From contig JBBQVO010000065.1 in the NCBI GenBank assembly GCA_038211505.1, positions 1-15,907 of the forward strand: a stretch of DNA of 15,907 bases, in the 5' to 3' direction. The notes beneath the pieces are model-generated. The model worked only from the letters and a program-made list of their open reading frames with translations, was not told the origin of the DNA and did not search any database. Shown in pieces: positions 1-6,109 of the stretch; positions within the stretch are counted from its first letter, which is position 1, and every line of letters starts with the position of its first letter. The position numbers and the translations under genes are program-made. The stretch is from JBBQVO01 sp038211505 (GTDB lineage: Bacteria > Chloroflexota > Dehalococcoidia > DSTF01 > JACRBR01).

Positions 1-151
1 GATCTTCGGCGGCCTCGGCCAGACGCTGACCATCCGCCACGACACCACCGGCCGTAACTCCTTCATCCCCGGCATCCTCCTCGCCGCCCACGAGGTCATG
101 CACCGCCAGGACCTCGTCATCGGCCTCGACGCACTCGTCGGGTTGGTGTAA
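1..151 (+). CDS. dapB: 4-hydroxy-tetrahydrodipicolinate reductase, C-terminal end (partial)
   Basis: Only the last 49 codons are in the window; the first complete codon begins at base 2 and the stop is TAA at 149-151. The visible peptide has the C-terminal signature of DapB: GQTLTIRHDTTGRNSF, then PGILLA, ending in a VIGLDALVGLV tail. In the family the TIRHD strand lies in the substrate-binding/tetramerisation domain. DapB reduces 4-hydroxy-tetrahydrodipicolinate with NAD(P)H in the cytoplasmic lysine/diaminopimelate pathway. Nothing can be said about its promoter or upstream neighbours. It converges on the TrmO-like gene with a 37-bp spacer. The assignment rests on a short but distinctive stretch. 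Confidence 0.85.
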   Translation, partial: IFGGLGQTLTIRHDTTGRNSFIPGILLAAHEVMHRQDLVIGLDALVGLV

Positions 152-162
152 ACACCGAATAA

Positions 163-199
163 CCGACGAGTTCTCTCGGCCCGACGAGTTACGTCGGTT
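163..199. repeat. Direct repeat with weak hairpin between convergent genes
   Basis: The 10-mer CCGACGAGTT occurs at 163-172 and again at 181-190. AACCGACG (161-168) can also pair with CGTCGGTT (192-199). There is no T-run, so a terminator role for the convergent dapB and TrmO-like genes is only a possibility. Confidence 0.3.
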
Positions 200-713
200 C
201 CGCGAGCGCACGCGCCCACTCCGGGATGCCCGCGTCCGGCACGGCGTCGTAGTTTGGGAAGTAGGGCTTGATGTCGAGTACCGGCGTGCCGTCGATCGCG
301 TCGAGACCCTGCACGCGCAGGATGTTCTGACGCCGCCGCATCAATGGCACGACCGATACGCCAATCGGGCTCGGCCGCACCTGACTGCGCGTCGCCAGCA
401 CGCCCTGCTCCGGAATGCGGGCGTCGCCGCGCGGGCGCACGCGCTCGCGCCGCTCCGACTCCGGTACCTGATCGAACGCGAAGATGACGATGATGTGCGA
501 GTAGCCGTCGATTCCGTCGAGCGACGACGTGAGCTCTTCGCGCAGGATGATGTCCGAGCGCACGTCCGCCCAGCCGTCGGTGCGCGACTGTCGCACGGCG
601 TTCCGGACGACGCCGATCGGCCGCACCATCACCGGCTCGCGCGGCACCGGCGTCCGGCCGATGCCGAAGCGATGCGAAAACCAGTCGAGGAACTTGAGCC
701 AGAGTGCGCGCAT
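189..713 (-). CDS. trmO: TrmO/TsaA-family tRNA (N6-threonylcarbamoyladenosine-37-N6)-methyltransferase
   Basis: A 174-residue TsaA-like (VirR/TrmO) beta-barrel protein. The family uses S-adenosylmethionine to methylate N6 of t6A37 in certain tRNAs. Visible motifs are IGVVRN (33-38), a GWADV segment near 47-51, HIIVIF (73-78), the signature around RPSPIG (113-118) and DGTPVLDIKPY (141-151). The body matches short single-domain bacterial members rather than the longer E. coli form with its extra C-terminal domain. ATG at 713 is used. A second ATG at 629, just before the conserved RPIGVV, would remove a 28-residue basic N-terminal extension. Neither start has a strong ribosome site. GATAAT on the minus strand at 722-727 lies so close to ATG 713 that a leaderless mRNA is possible. 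Family is confident; tRNA specificity is inferred. Confidence 0.85.
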   Translation of the reverse strand: MRALWLKFLDWFSHRFGIGRTPVPREPVMVRPIGVVRNAVRQSRTDGWADVRSDIILREELTSSLDGIDGYSHIIVIFAFDQVPESERRERVRPRGDARIPEQGVLATRSQVRPSPIGVSVVPLMRRRQNILRVQGLDAIDGTPVLDIKPYFPNYDAVPDAGIPEWARALAEPT

Positions 714-765
714 AAACGGAGATTATCCGCGAGCGGCAACTTGTGACAGCCGCAGCGACGGATCA

Positions 766-782
766 GCCAGGCGCCGCCTGGC
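766..782 (-). terminator. Hairpin directly after the DtxR-family gene
   Basis: A perfect 7-bp stem, GCCAGGC (766-772) with GCCTGGC (776-782), and a 3-nt loop lie four bases past the stop codon of the regulator gene on the minus strand. There is no clear U-tract, so it may be a weak terminator or an mRNA 3'-end stabiliser. Confidence 0.35.
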
Positions 783-785
783 GGC

Positions 786-1478
786 TTAGCCCCGCGCCGG
801 CGCCGACGGCTCGCCGACGACGATCCGCAGATTCTCCGCCGCCGGCATGCCCAGCGTGACATCGCGGCCGCCGATCGAGACCGTGATCGTCGAGTTGTAA
901 CCCGCGACCTCGATCACCTTCAGCCGTGCGCCCGGCACGAAGCCGTTGCGCTGATAGAACGTCATTAAGTCGTGATCCTCTTCCGCTGGCTCGTTGATGC
1001 CGTCGATGACGCGCTCGTCGCCCGCCGCGGCCGTCGCCAGCGGCCGCGTCGCCGGCCGCGTCGCCGGATCGATGCCCGGAAACGGGTTGCCGTGCGGGCA
1101 CGTCGTCGGGTTGCCCAGCACCGCCATGATTCGCGCCTCGACGCGCGGCGTGATTGTATGCTCGATCAGATGCGCCTCTTCGTGCGCATCCGCCCAATCG
1201 AGCCCGAGAATGTCGACCAACAGCCGCTCCGTCAGCAGGTGCCGGCGCTTGATCGATTCCGCCGCCTCCAGCCCGTCGGCCGACAGCGTGATCACCTTCG
1301 CGTCGTCGATCGCAACCAACCGGTCGCGCTCCATCCGGTGCACCGTCTTCCACACCGTCGGCGCCGATACGCCCATCCGCTCCGTGAGACGGGCGACGAT
1401 GATCACCCGCTCCGCCAGCGTCAAGTCGTAGATCTCCATCAAATAATCTTCGATGGTGGACGATGGCCGGTGTGACAT
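786..1478 (-). CDS. DtxR/MntR-family metal-dependent transcriptional regulator
   Basis: A 230-residue cytoplasmic repressor. An N-terminal winged helix (about 8-70, with the SAPTVWKTVHRMERD recognition region) is followed by a metal-binding dimerisation domain (about 75-135, ending in CPHGNP at 127-132), a linker with ATRP repeats (139-150) and a C-terminal FeoA/SH3-like domain (about 158-222). By alignment from memory with DtxR and MntR, the ancillary metal ligands H80, E84 and H99 are kept. The primary site would be D11 (as MntR Asp8), H103 (where DtxR has Cys102), E106 and H107. That mix makes the metal (Mn, Fe or Zn) uncertain. ATG at 1478 is chosen because the conserved STIEDYLMEIY follows at once and GAGAGAG precedes it; a longer reading frame to 1622 adds unrelated residues. 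It is divergent from the ZIP transporter, its likely target. Confidence 0.88.
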   Translation of the reverse strand: MSHRPSSTIEDYLMEIYDLTLAERVIIVARLTERMGVSAPTVWKTVHRMERDRLVAIDDAKVITLSADGLEAAESIKRRHLLTERLLVDILGLDWADAHEEAHLIEHTITPRVEARIMAVLGNPTTCPHGNPFPGIDPATRPATRPLATAAAGDERVIDGINEPAEEDHDLMTFYQRNGFVPGARLKVIEVAGYNSTITVSIGGRDVTLGMPAAENLRIVVGEPSAPARG

Positions 1479-1669
1479 CGAGTCTCTCTCAGATTCGGAT
1501 AGTGCGACGAGCGACGTTTTGGCGAGTATAGCCGACCTTTGCACAGGATCGGGTCTCCCGGCATCGGAATTAGCCTTGACTATAGATTTAACGTACCATG
1601 GGGTAAGAATCGTTCGCCGCAACCAACATATCCGCTTGCGGATGTAGTCCGAGGAGCCGCAGCACCGAC
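1479..1669. promoter_or_regulatory. Shared divergent control region of the DtxR regulator and ZIP genes
   Basis: A 191-bp spacer between the divergent regulator and transporter starts. On the minus strand TATACT (1525-1530) is a good -10 about 47 nt before the regulator ATG, but has no convincing -35. An AT-rich island (1568-1612) in an otherwise GC-rich region holds TTGACT (1576-1581) overlapping the CTATAG dyad (1580-1585). It is the best place for a metalloregulator operator. I could not fit it to a known DtxR, IdeR or MntR consensus. The ZIP ribosome site is GAGGAG at 1651-1656. Confidence 0.4.
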
Positions 1670-2521
1670 ATGAGTGAGCCGCACATCCTCCTCCTCGGTT
1701 TCATCGCCGGTGTGACGATCCTCCTCGGCCTGCCACTCGGGCGGCTGCACAGTCCGTCGCCGCGGCTCCGTCAATTCCTCAACGCGCTCGCCGTCGGCAT
1801 CCTCGCGTTCCTGCTCTGGGACGTGCTGGCGCACGCCTGGCAGCCGATCGATGCATCGCTCGCCGCGTTTCACAGCGATACCGGCGGCCTCGGCCCCGTC
1901 TTCGGATACGGCTCGTTGTTCATCGGCGGTCTCGCTCTCGGGCTGCTCAGCCTCGCCTACTACGAGCGCTGGCTCGACAGCAAGGGCCGCCCGCGATCGT
2001 TCGGCCCCGGCGCGATGACTACCGGGGAACTCGCCGCTCGCCGTGCCGGCCTCTCGTCGTGGTCGGCCGCCCGTCGTCTCGCCCTGCTGATCGCCGTCGG
2101 CATCGGTCTCCACAATTTCGGCGAGGGGTTGGCGATCGGCGGCAGCGCCGCGAACGGCGAGATCAGCCTCGCGACCGTGCTCGTCATCGGCTTCGCGCTC
2201 CACAACGCCACCGAAGGATTCGGCATCGTCGCCCCGCTCGCCGCCGACGACGATCGACCGAGCTGGGGCTTCTTGCTCCTCATGGGCGTGATCGGTGGCG
2301 CCCCGACGTTTCTCGGCACGCTCGTCGGCAGTCAGTTCACGAACGAAGCGATGAGCGTCATCTTCCTGACGCTCGCCGCCGGATCGATCTTCTACGTGAT
2401 CGTGCAGCTGCTCGGAGTCGCGCTGCGATCCGGGCGCAACGAGCTCTTGTATTGGGGCCTGCTCGCCGGGCTCGCGGCCGGCTTCATCACCGATATGGTC
2501 GTGACGGCCGGCGGCGCCTGA
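1670..2521 (+). CDS. ZIP-family divalent metal transporter
   Basis: A 283-residue integral membrane protein with about eight hydrophobic segments. The two hallmark ZIP helices are clear: HNFGEG (148-153, TM4) and HNATEG (178-183, TM5), whose His, Asn and Glu residues form the binuclear metal site in characterised ZIPs. Between TM3 and TM4 lies a cytosolic loop (about 100-135) without the His-rich stretch of many eukaryotic ZIPs. Architecture resembles bacterial GufA/ZupT-type importers of Zn, Fe or Mn. ATG 1670 follows GAGGAG with a 13-nt gap. The gene is divergent from a DtxR-family repressor, so metal-repressed expression is likely. Exact substrate cannot be read from sequence. Confidence 0.9.
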   Translation: MSEPHILLLGFIAGVTILLGLPLGRLHSPSPRLRQFLNALAVGILAFLLWDVLAHAWQPIDASLAAFHSDTGGLGPVFGYGSLFIGGLALGLLSLAYYERWLDSKGRPRSFGPGAMTTGELAARRAGLSSWSAARRLALLIAVGIGLHNFGEGLAIGGSAANGEISLATVLVIGFALHNATEGFGIVAPLAADDDRPSWGFLLLMGVIGGAPTFLGTLVGSQFTNEAMSVIFLTLAAGSIFYVIVQLLGVALRSGRNELLYWGLLAGLAAGFITDMVVTAGGA

Positions 2522-2601
2522 CAGCTCGACGCGACGATCGACTCACAACGGCCGCCGCCAGCCATCACTCCTCCCACTGCGCGAAGTAGACTAAGCAGCA
2601 G

Positions 2602-3153
2602 ATGAACCGGCCGTTGCTCCTCATCGCCACCAGCGCACTGCTCGCACTCGCCGCGGCCTGCGGTGGCGGGAGCACCTCCTATTCGAACTCCGCCGCCACC
2701 AGCACGCCAGAAACCCGCGGCACAGCGCCCACGACGGCGGCCGCGACTTCACCCCCGACCGCGCCCGTCGTCGCCCACGCCCGGACCACCGTCGACCAGT
2801 TGCAGCAGGCGACGCTCTCCGCCGCCCAGCCCGACATCGCCGTCGCCATCACCCTCGCCGATTACACCGTGACCGCGGACAAACAATCGGTGAAAGCGGG
2901 CACGATCCGCTTCATCGCGACGAACGTCAGTGTCGATCACATCCACGAGCTCGTCGTCTTGAAGATCAACCCCGACGGCTCCTTCGACAACCAGGGCGAG
3001 ATTCGGGCGATCGCCTCGCAGCAAGGTGGCGCTGTCACGCTGCACCTGCAGCCCGGCGGCTACCAACTTGCCTGCCTGATCACCGCCGGCCAGTCCGGCA
3101 GCGCCGTCGATCACTACCAGCAAGGAATGCACACCGACTTCAAAGTCGAATAG
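2602..3153 (+). CDS. Cupredoxin-like lipoprotein
   Basis: A 183-residue exported protein. A hydrophobic signal (5-19) ends in LAAAC, giving lipobox Cys20. A Ser/Thr/Pro/Ala linker (22-60) follows, then a beta-rich domain (about 75-183) of the plastocyanin/cupredoxin type. Candidate type 1 copper ligands are H113 or H115 (DHIHE), C158 (QLACLI), H171 (VDHY) and M176 (QGMH). The spacing Cys-x12-His-x4-Met suits a blue-copper site, and PGGYQLACLI matches the usual PGxYxxxC turn. It probably sits on the outer face of the cytoplasmic membrane and carries electrons or handles copper. It is 80 bp after the ZIP gene on the same strand; co-transcription is possible. The ribosome site is weak. Electron-transfer partner unknown. 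Confidence 0.75.
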   Translation: MNRPLLLIATSALLALAAACGGGSTSYSNSAATSTPETRGTAPTTAAATSPPTAPVVAHARTTVDQLQQATLSAAQPDIAVAITLADYTVTADKQSVKAGTIRFIATNVSVDHIHELVVLKINPDGSFDNQGEIRAIASQQGGAVTLHLQPGGYQLACLITAGQSGSAVDHYQQGMHTDFKVE

Positions 3154-3190
3154 CGTTCCTCGGCTGCGCCCGAATGACCGTAGCCTGCGT

Positions 3191-3246
<56 letters not shown>

Positions 3247-3256
3247 ACCTACACCC

Positions 3257-4192
3257 ATGCTGCTGTCTCGAGAAGAACTCGCGGGCCGCGCGCCCGGACG
3301 CCTCTCGGCGATTACGCTTGGCGTGTTCGACGGCGTGCATCTCGGGCATCGATTTCTGATCGATGAGTTGCGGCGACGGGCGAAAACACGCGGGCTGGCA
3401 AGCGGCATCGTGACGCTGCACCCGTCGCCGATTCAGGTGCTCCGGCCGGATGTGCGCGTGGCATACCTGACGAGCCTCGAAGAGCGCGTCGAGCTGCTGC
3501 GTGCGACGGGTGTCGACTTCGTCGCGCCGCTGACGTTCACGTCGGAAGTGGCGGAACTGCCCGCGTTCGAGTTCATGGAAATGCTGCACGGCGCGCTCGA
3601 TATGCGGTTCCTGCTGATGGGCCCGGACAACGCCTTCGGCCGCGGCCGCGAGGGCACGCCCGCCCGCGTCGGAGAGATCGCCGACGAGCTCGGGTTTGAG
3701 ATGGAGGTGTTGCCCGCGCCTCTCGACGGCGAGAGTGGCCGCGTCAGCGCGACGGCTATCCGGCACGCGCTCGCCACGGGCGACGTCGAAGCTGCGGCGG
3801 GACTGCTCGGCCGGCCGTATGCGCTGCGCGGACCCGTCGTCCGCGGCAACGAGCGCGGCCGCACCATAGGCTTCCCGACGGCGAACATGGCCGTCACGCC
3901 TGATCGCGCCATGCCGGCGTTCGGCGTGTACGTGACGCGATCGCACGTCGGCGGCCGCTCGTATCAGTCGGCGACGAACATCGGAGTCAATCCGACATTC
4001 AACGACGAGCGCGCGTCCGTCGAGACGTACCTGCTCGACTTCGAGGGCGACCTCTACGGCCGCGAGCTCCGCGTCGAGCTCCTGCATCGGCTGCGCGGCG
4101 AGATCAAGTTCGACGCGATCGATGCGCTGATCGCTGCCATCGCCGCCGACGTCGATGCGACGCGGGCATACTTCGCCGCCGGTGGCGGATAG
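3257..4192 (+). CDS. ribF: Bifunctional riboflavin kinase / FAD synthetase
   Basis: A 311-residue cytoplasmic enzyme that phosphorylates riboflavin to FMN, then adenylylates FMN to FAD. The N-terminal nucleotidyltransferase domain (about 15-175) shows GVFDGVHLGH (22-31), GPDNAFGRGREG (122-133) and RVSATAIRHAL (162-172, equivalent to the ISSTxIR motif). The C-terminal flavokinase domain (about 183-307) shows GRTIGFPTAN (201-210, the PTAN metal/ATP motif), NIGVNPTF (241-248) and VETY (255-258), with E256 as likely catalytic base. Length is normal for the family. ATG 3257 has no ribosome site and lies right behind a heptamer array. TAACCT at 3245-3250 could be a -10 for a leaderless transcript. 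No FMN riboswitch is recognisable upstream. Confidence 0.95.
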   Translation: MLLSREELAGRAPGRLSAITLGVFDGVHLGHRFLIDELRRRAKTRGLASGIVTLHPSPIQVLRPDVRVAYLTSLEERVELLRATGVDFVAPLTFTSEVAELPAFEFMEMLHGALDMRFLLMGPDNAFGRGREGTPARVGEIADELGFEMEVLPAPLDGESGRVSATAIRHALATGDVEAAAGLLGRPYALRGPVVRGNERGRTIGFPTANMAVTPDRAMPAFGVYVTRSHVGGRSYQSATNIGVNPTFNDERASVETYLLDFEGDLYGRELRVELLHRLRGEIKFDAIDALIAAIAADVDATRAYFAAGGG

Positions 4193-4193
4193 C

Positions 4194-4214
4194 CGTTAGT
4201 CGTTGGTCGTTGGG
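4194..4214. repeat. Heptamer tandem triplet just after the ribF stop
   Basis: CGTTAGT, CGTTGGT and CGTTGGG run in tandem starting two bases after the ribF TAG. Same 7-bp period as the array before ribF but a different unit. Confidence 0.7.
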
Positions 4215-4248
4215 GTTCGACAGAGGGCTTGTTCGAATGACGATTTGG

Positions 4249-4276
4249 GGATGCGGCTTCGGCCCCGTCCGCGGGG
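4249..4276. repeat. Partial copy of the adjacent hairpin element
   Basis: GGATGCGGCTTCGGCCCCGT and the following bases match the left arm of the 4293-4363 hairpin (GGACGCGGCTTTAGCCCCGT), with only a few differences over about 25 bp. It looks like a degenerate or truncated second copy. Confidence 0.6.
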
Positions 4277-4292
4277 CAGGCCATCGTCGATT

Positions 4293-4363
4293 GAGGACGT
4301 AGGGACGCGGCTTTAGCCCCGTCCGCCGCGCGGACGGAGCTGAAGCTACGTCCCTACGTCCTC
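4293..4363. repeat. 71-bp near-perfect hairpin (REP/MITE-like) in the ribF-CADD spacer
   Basis: Arms 4293-4325 and 4331-4363 are 33 bp each and complementary apart from four positions, around a 5-nt loop CCGCG. The outer 15 bp of each arm (GAGGACGTAGGGACG) are perfect. Between two same-strand genes it could fold in RNA as a terminator or stabiliser. The intrastrand symmetry and the nearby partial copy suggest a dispersed repeat. The rest of the 280-bp spacer holds two short heptamer arrays and no gene. Confidence 0.85.
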
Positions 4364-4398
4364 ATTTCGCGCTACACGATTCACACCGAACTCCTGAC

Positions 4399-4419
4399 CT
4401 ACGAACTACGAACTACGAA
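4399..4419. repeat. Heptamer tandem triplet before the CADD-like gene
   Basis: Three perfect copies of CTACGAA, 54 bp before the chosen GTG start. TGCTATAAC (4427-4435) just downstream resembles a -10 element (TATAAC at 4430-4435), without a matching -35. Confidence 0.8.
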
Positions 4420-4472
4420 CTTCACCTGCTATAACTGCCCTGTTCCGGGTGGCGCTAGCACAGGAGGCAACG

Positions 4473-5153
4473 GTGGTCGCGGCTATCGATATCATCGACG
4501 AGATTCAGGCGTTGATCGACGAACGCAGCCTGCTCAAGCATCCGTTCTACCAGGCGTGGCAGAAAGGCGAGCTGACGCAACAGCACCTGCGCGGCTACGC
4601 CAGCCAGTACTACCCCCACGTGCTTGCGTTCCCCCAGTACGTCAGCGCCGCGCACGCGATCTGCCCCGACCAGGGTGAACGCCAGGAGCTGCTGGAGAAT
4701 CTGATCGAAGAAGAGCGCGGCGACGAGAATCATCCCGAACTCTGGCTGCGATTCGCGGAGGGTGTCGGCGCGACGCGCGACCGCATCGAAGCCGCGCAAC
4801 CGCTGCCGGAGACGGACGCGCTCGTCGCGACATTCCGCGACGCAACGATGCGGCGTTCGTTCGCTGAGGCGTGCGCGGCGCTGTACGTGTATGAGTCGCA
4901 GGTGCCGGAAGTCGCGAAGACGAAGATCGCCGGCCTCAAGCAGTTCTACGGCATCGACGACGAACGCTCCTTGCAGTTCTTCGAAGTGCACATCGGCGCC
5001 GACGAGATACACTCGGCGGTCGGCGCGGCGATGGTGCGGCGTCACGTTGATGACGAAGCATCACGCACGGCGGTGCTGGCGACGGCGCGGGAGTGCGCCG
5101 ACGCCCTGTGGGGCTTCCTCGACGGCTGTCACCGTGAGTACGTCGCAGCGTGA
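4473..5153 (+). CDS. CADD-family metalloenzyme, probable self-sacrificing 4-aminobenzoate synthase
   Basis: A 226-residue all-helical protein of the TenA/PqqC-like haem-oxygenase fold, close to Chlamydia CADD (CT610). In Chlamydia that dimetal oxygenase turns one of its own tyrosines into p-aminobenzoate for folate synthesis. Compared from memory with the chlamydial protein, all key residues align with a constant offset: Y26 (CADD Tyr27, HPFY motif), Y42 (Tyr43), metal ligands E80, H87, E141, H173, D177 and H180, and K151 (Lys152). Other signatures are ENHPELW, YVYESQVP and FFEVHIGADEIH. GTG 4473 is preferred because AGGAGG (4462-4467) sits 5 nt upstream; an in-frame GTG at 4449 has none. The MBL-fold gene follows after 40 bp. 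Catalysis is inferred, not shown. Confidence 0.87.
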   Translation: MVAAIDIIDEIQALIDERSLLKHPFYQAWQKGELTQQHLRGYASQYYPHVLAFPQYVSAAHAICPDQGERQELLENLIEEERGDENHPELWLRFAEGVGATRDRIEAAQPLPETDALVATFRDATMRRSFAEACAALYVYESQVPEVAKTKIAGLKQFYGIDDERSLQFFEVHIGADEIHSAVGAAMVRRHVDDEASRTAVLATARECADALWGFLDGCHREYVAA

Positions 5154-5193
5154 ACGTGCATACGAGATACGTCTTCGACGCTAGCGTGGCGGC

Positions 5194-5931
5194 ATGACGC
5201 TCGATCTGACGTTCATCGGCACGGGCAACGCTTTTGCGCCGACGCGCTATTGGAGCTCGTTTCTCGCCAACAACACGTATCTCTTCGATGCGCCTCCGAC
5301 GCTGCTCGCGCACCTGAAGCGCTTGAAGAAGGCGCCGAACGACATCGAAGCGGTCTTCATCAGCCACTTCCACGGCGACCATTACTTCGGGCTGCCGTTT
5401 CTGTTTCTCGAATTCGCCGAACTGGCGCCGCGTACGAAGGACCTGACGATCGTCGGCCCGCCCGGCATCGCCAAGCGCGTCGAATCGCTGACGAACCTCG
5501 CGTTCTCGAACGTGTTCCGCAAACGCGACCGCGGCTACGAGCTGCGGTTCATCGAGGCGCACGACGGCAAGGGCGCCGAGATCGCCGGTTGCGGCTTCCT
5601 CGCCCGCAAAGTGAAGCACGTCGATGATCTCGATTGCTTCGCGTATCGCGTCGAGACGCCGCATGGCACGATCGCTTACTCCGGCGACACGACGATGTGC
5701 GATGCGCTCGTGCCCATCGCCGACGGCGCCGATGTCTTCGTTTGCGAGTGCTCGTGCTGGGGCGACAACTGCGGCCCGCACCTGACGCCAAAGAACATCC
5801 TCGAGCTGCGCGACAAGATCGCGCCGGCGACGAAGTTCGTGCTGACGCACATCGGCGCCGGCGAAGCGCCCGCGACGATCACCGAGCGCGGCATCCTCAT
5901 CGCCGATGATCTGAAGACGATCTCGTTCTAG
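5194..5931 (+). CDS. Metallo-beta-lactamase-fold hydrolase (RNase Z/PqqB-like)
   Basis: A 245-residue cytoplasmic protein. HFHGDH (58-63) is the dinuclear zinc motif; further ligands are probably H142 (VKHVDD), D165 (YSGDTT) and H219 (LTHIG). The order and the FIGTGNA opening resemble the RNase Z/ElaC-like branch of the MBL superfamily. It is shorter than tRNase Z (about 300 residues), and I see no long exosite arm, so tRNA 3'-processing is not claimed. A cysteine-rich stretch (CECSCWGDNCG, 184-194) is unusual and could bind metal. ATG 5194 is 40 bp after the CADD-like gene, likely in one operon, echoing the PqqC (CADD-fold) and PqqB (MBL-fold) pairing. Substrate unknown. Confidence 0.8.
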   Translation: MTLDLTFIGTGNAFAPTRYWSSFLANNTYLFDAPPTLLAHLKRLKKAPNDIEAVFISHFHGDHYFGLPFLFLEFAELAPRTKDLTIVGPPGIAKRVESLTNLAFSNVFRKRDRGYELRFIEAHDGKGAEIAGCGFLARKVKHVDDLDCFAYRVETPHGTIAYSGDTTMCDALVPIADGADVFVCECSCWGDNCGPHLTPKNILELRDKIAPATKFVLTHIGAGEAPATITERGILIADDLKTISF

Positions 5932-5939
5932 CCCGACGG

Positions 5940-6100
5940 ACGATCCACTAAGAGCACGAAGAGCACAAAGGCTTGGACGGGAACGCCGATGATCGGTGTC
6001 GCGATCGGTGATCGCCAGGAAGCCAAACTTTCTCAAATCAGCCGACGATCGGCGGCTGCCCAACCCAACCTTGGTGCTCTTCGTGCTCTTAGTGGATCGT
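5940..6100. mobile_element. 161-bp MITE-like inverted-repeat element
   Basis: Terminal inverted repeats of 32 bp (5940-5971 and 6069-6100) differ at one position. Inside, 5984-5996 pairs with 6042-6054 (two mismatches in 13), and GCGATC (6001-6006) pairs with GATCGC (6010-6015) over a 3-nt loop. It has no coding capacity and no clear target-site duplication. It fills nearly the whole spacer between the convergent MBL-fold and GOLD-like genes, so its transcript hairpin could end both. The family is not identified. Confidence 0.75.
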
Positions 6101-6109
6101 GATCCGCCG

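Noticed and set aside
1479..1622. Longer N-terminus for the DtxR-family protein
   Set aside because: The extra residues do not resemble the family, and they would be encoded in the divergent promoter region.
5194..5931. Assignment as RNase Z (rnz) proper
   Set aside because: The protein is shorter than tRNase Z and no exosite arm is seen, so only the MBL fold is claimed.
4936..6063. Long minus-strand open frame opposite the CADD and MBL-fold genes
   Set aside because: Arg-rich shadow frame spanning two genes and a repeat element; both plus-strand genes have intact motifs.
5940..6100. Insertion sequence
   Set aside because: At 161 bp it cannot encode a transposase; only a non-autonomous element or terminator is possible.
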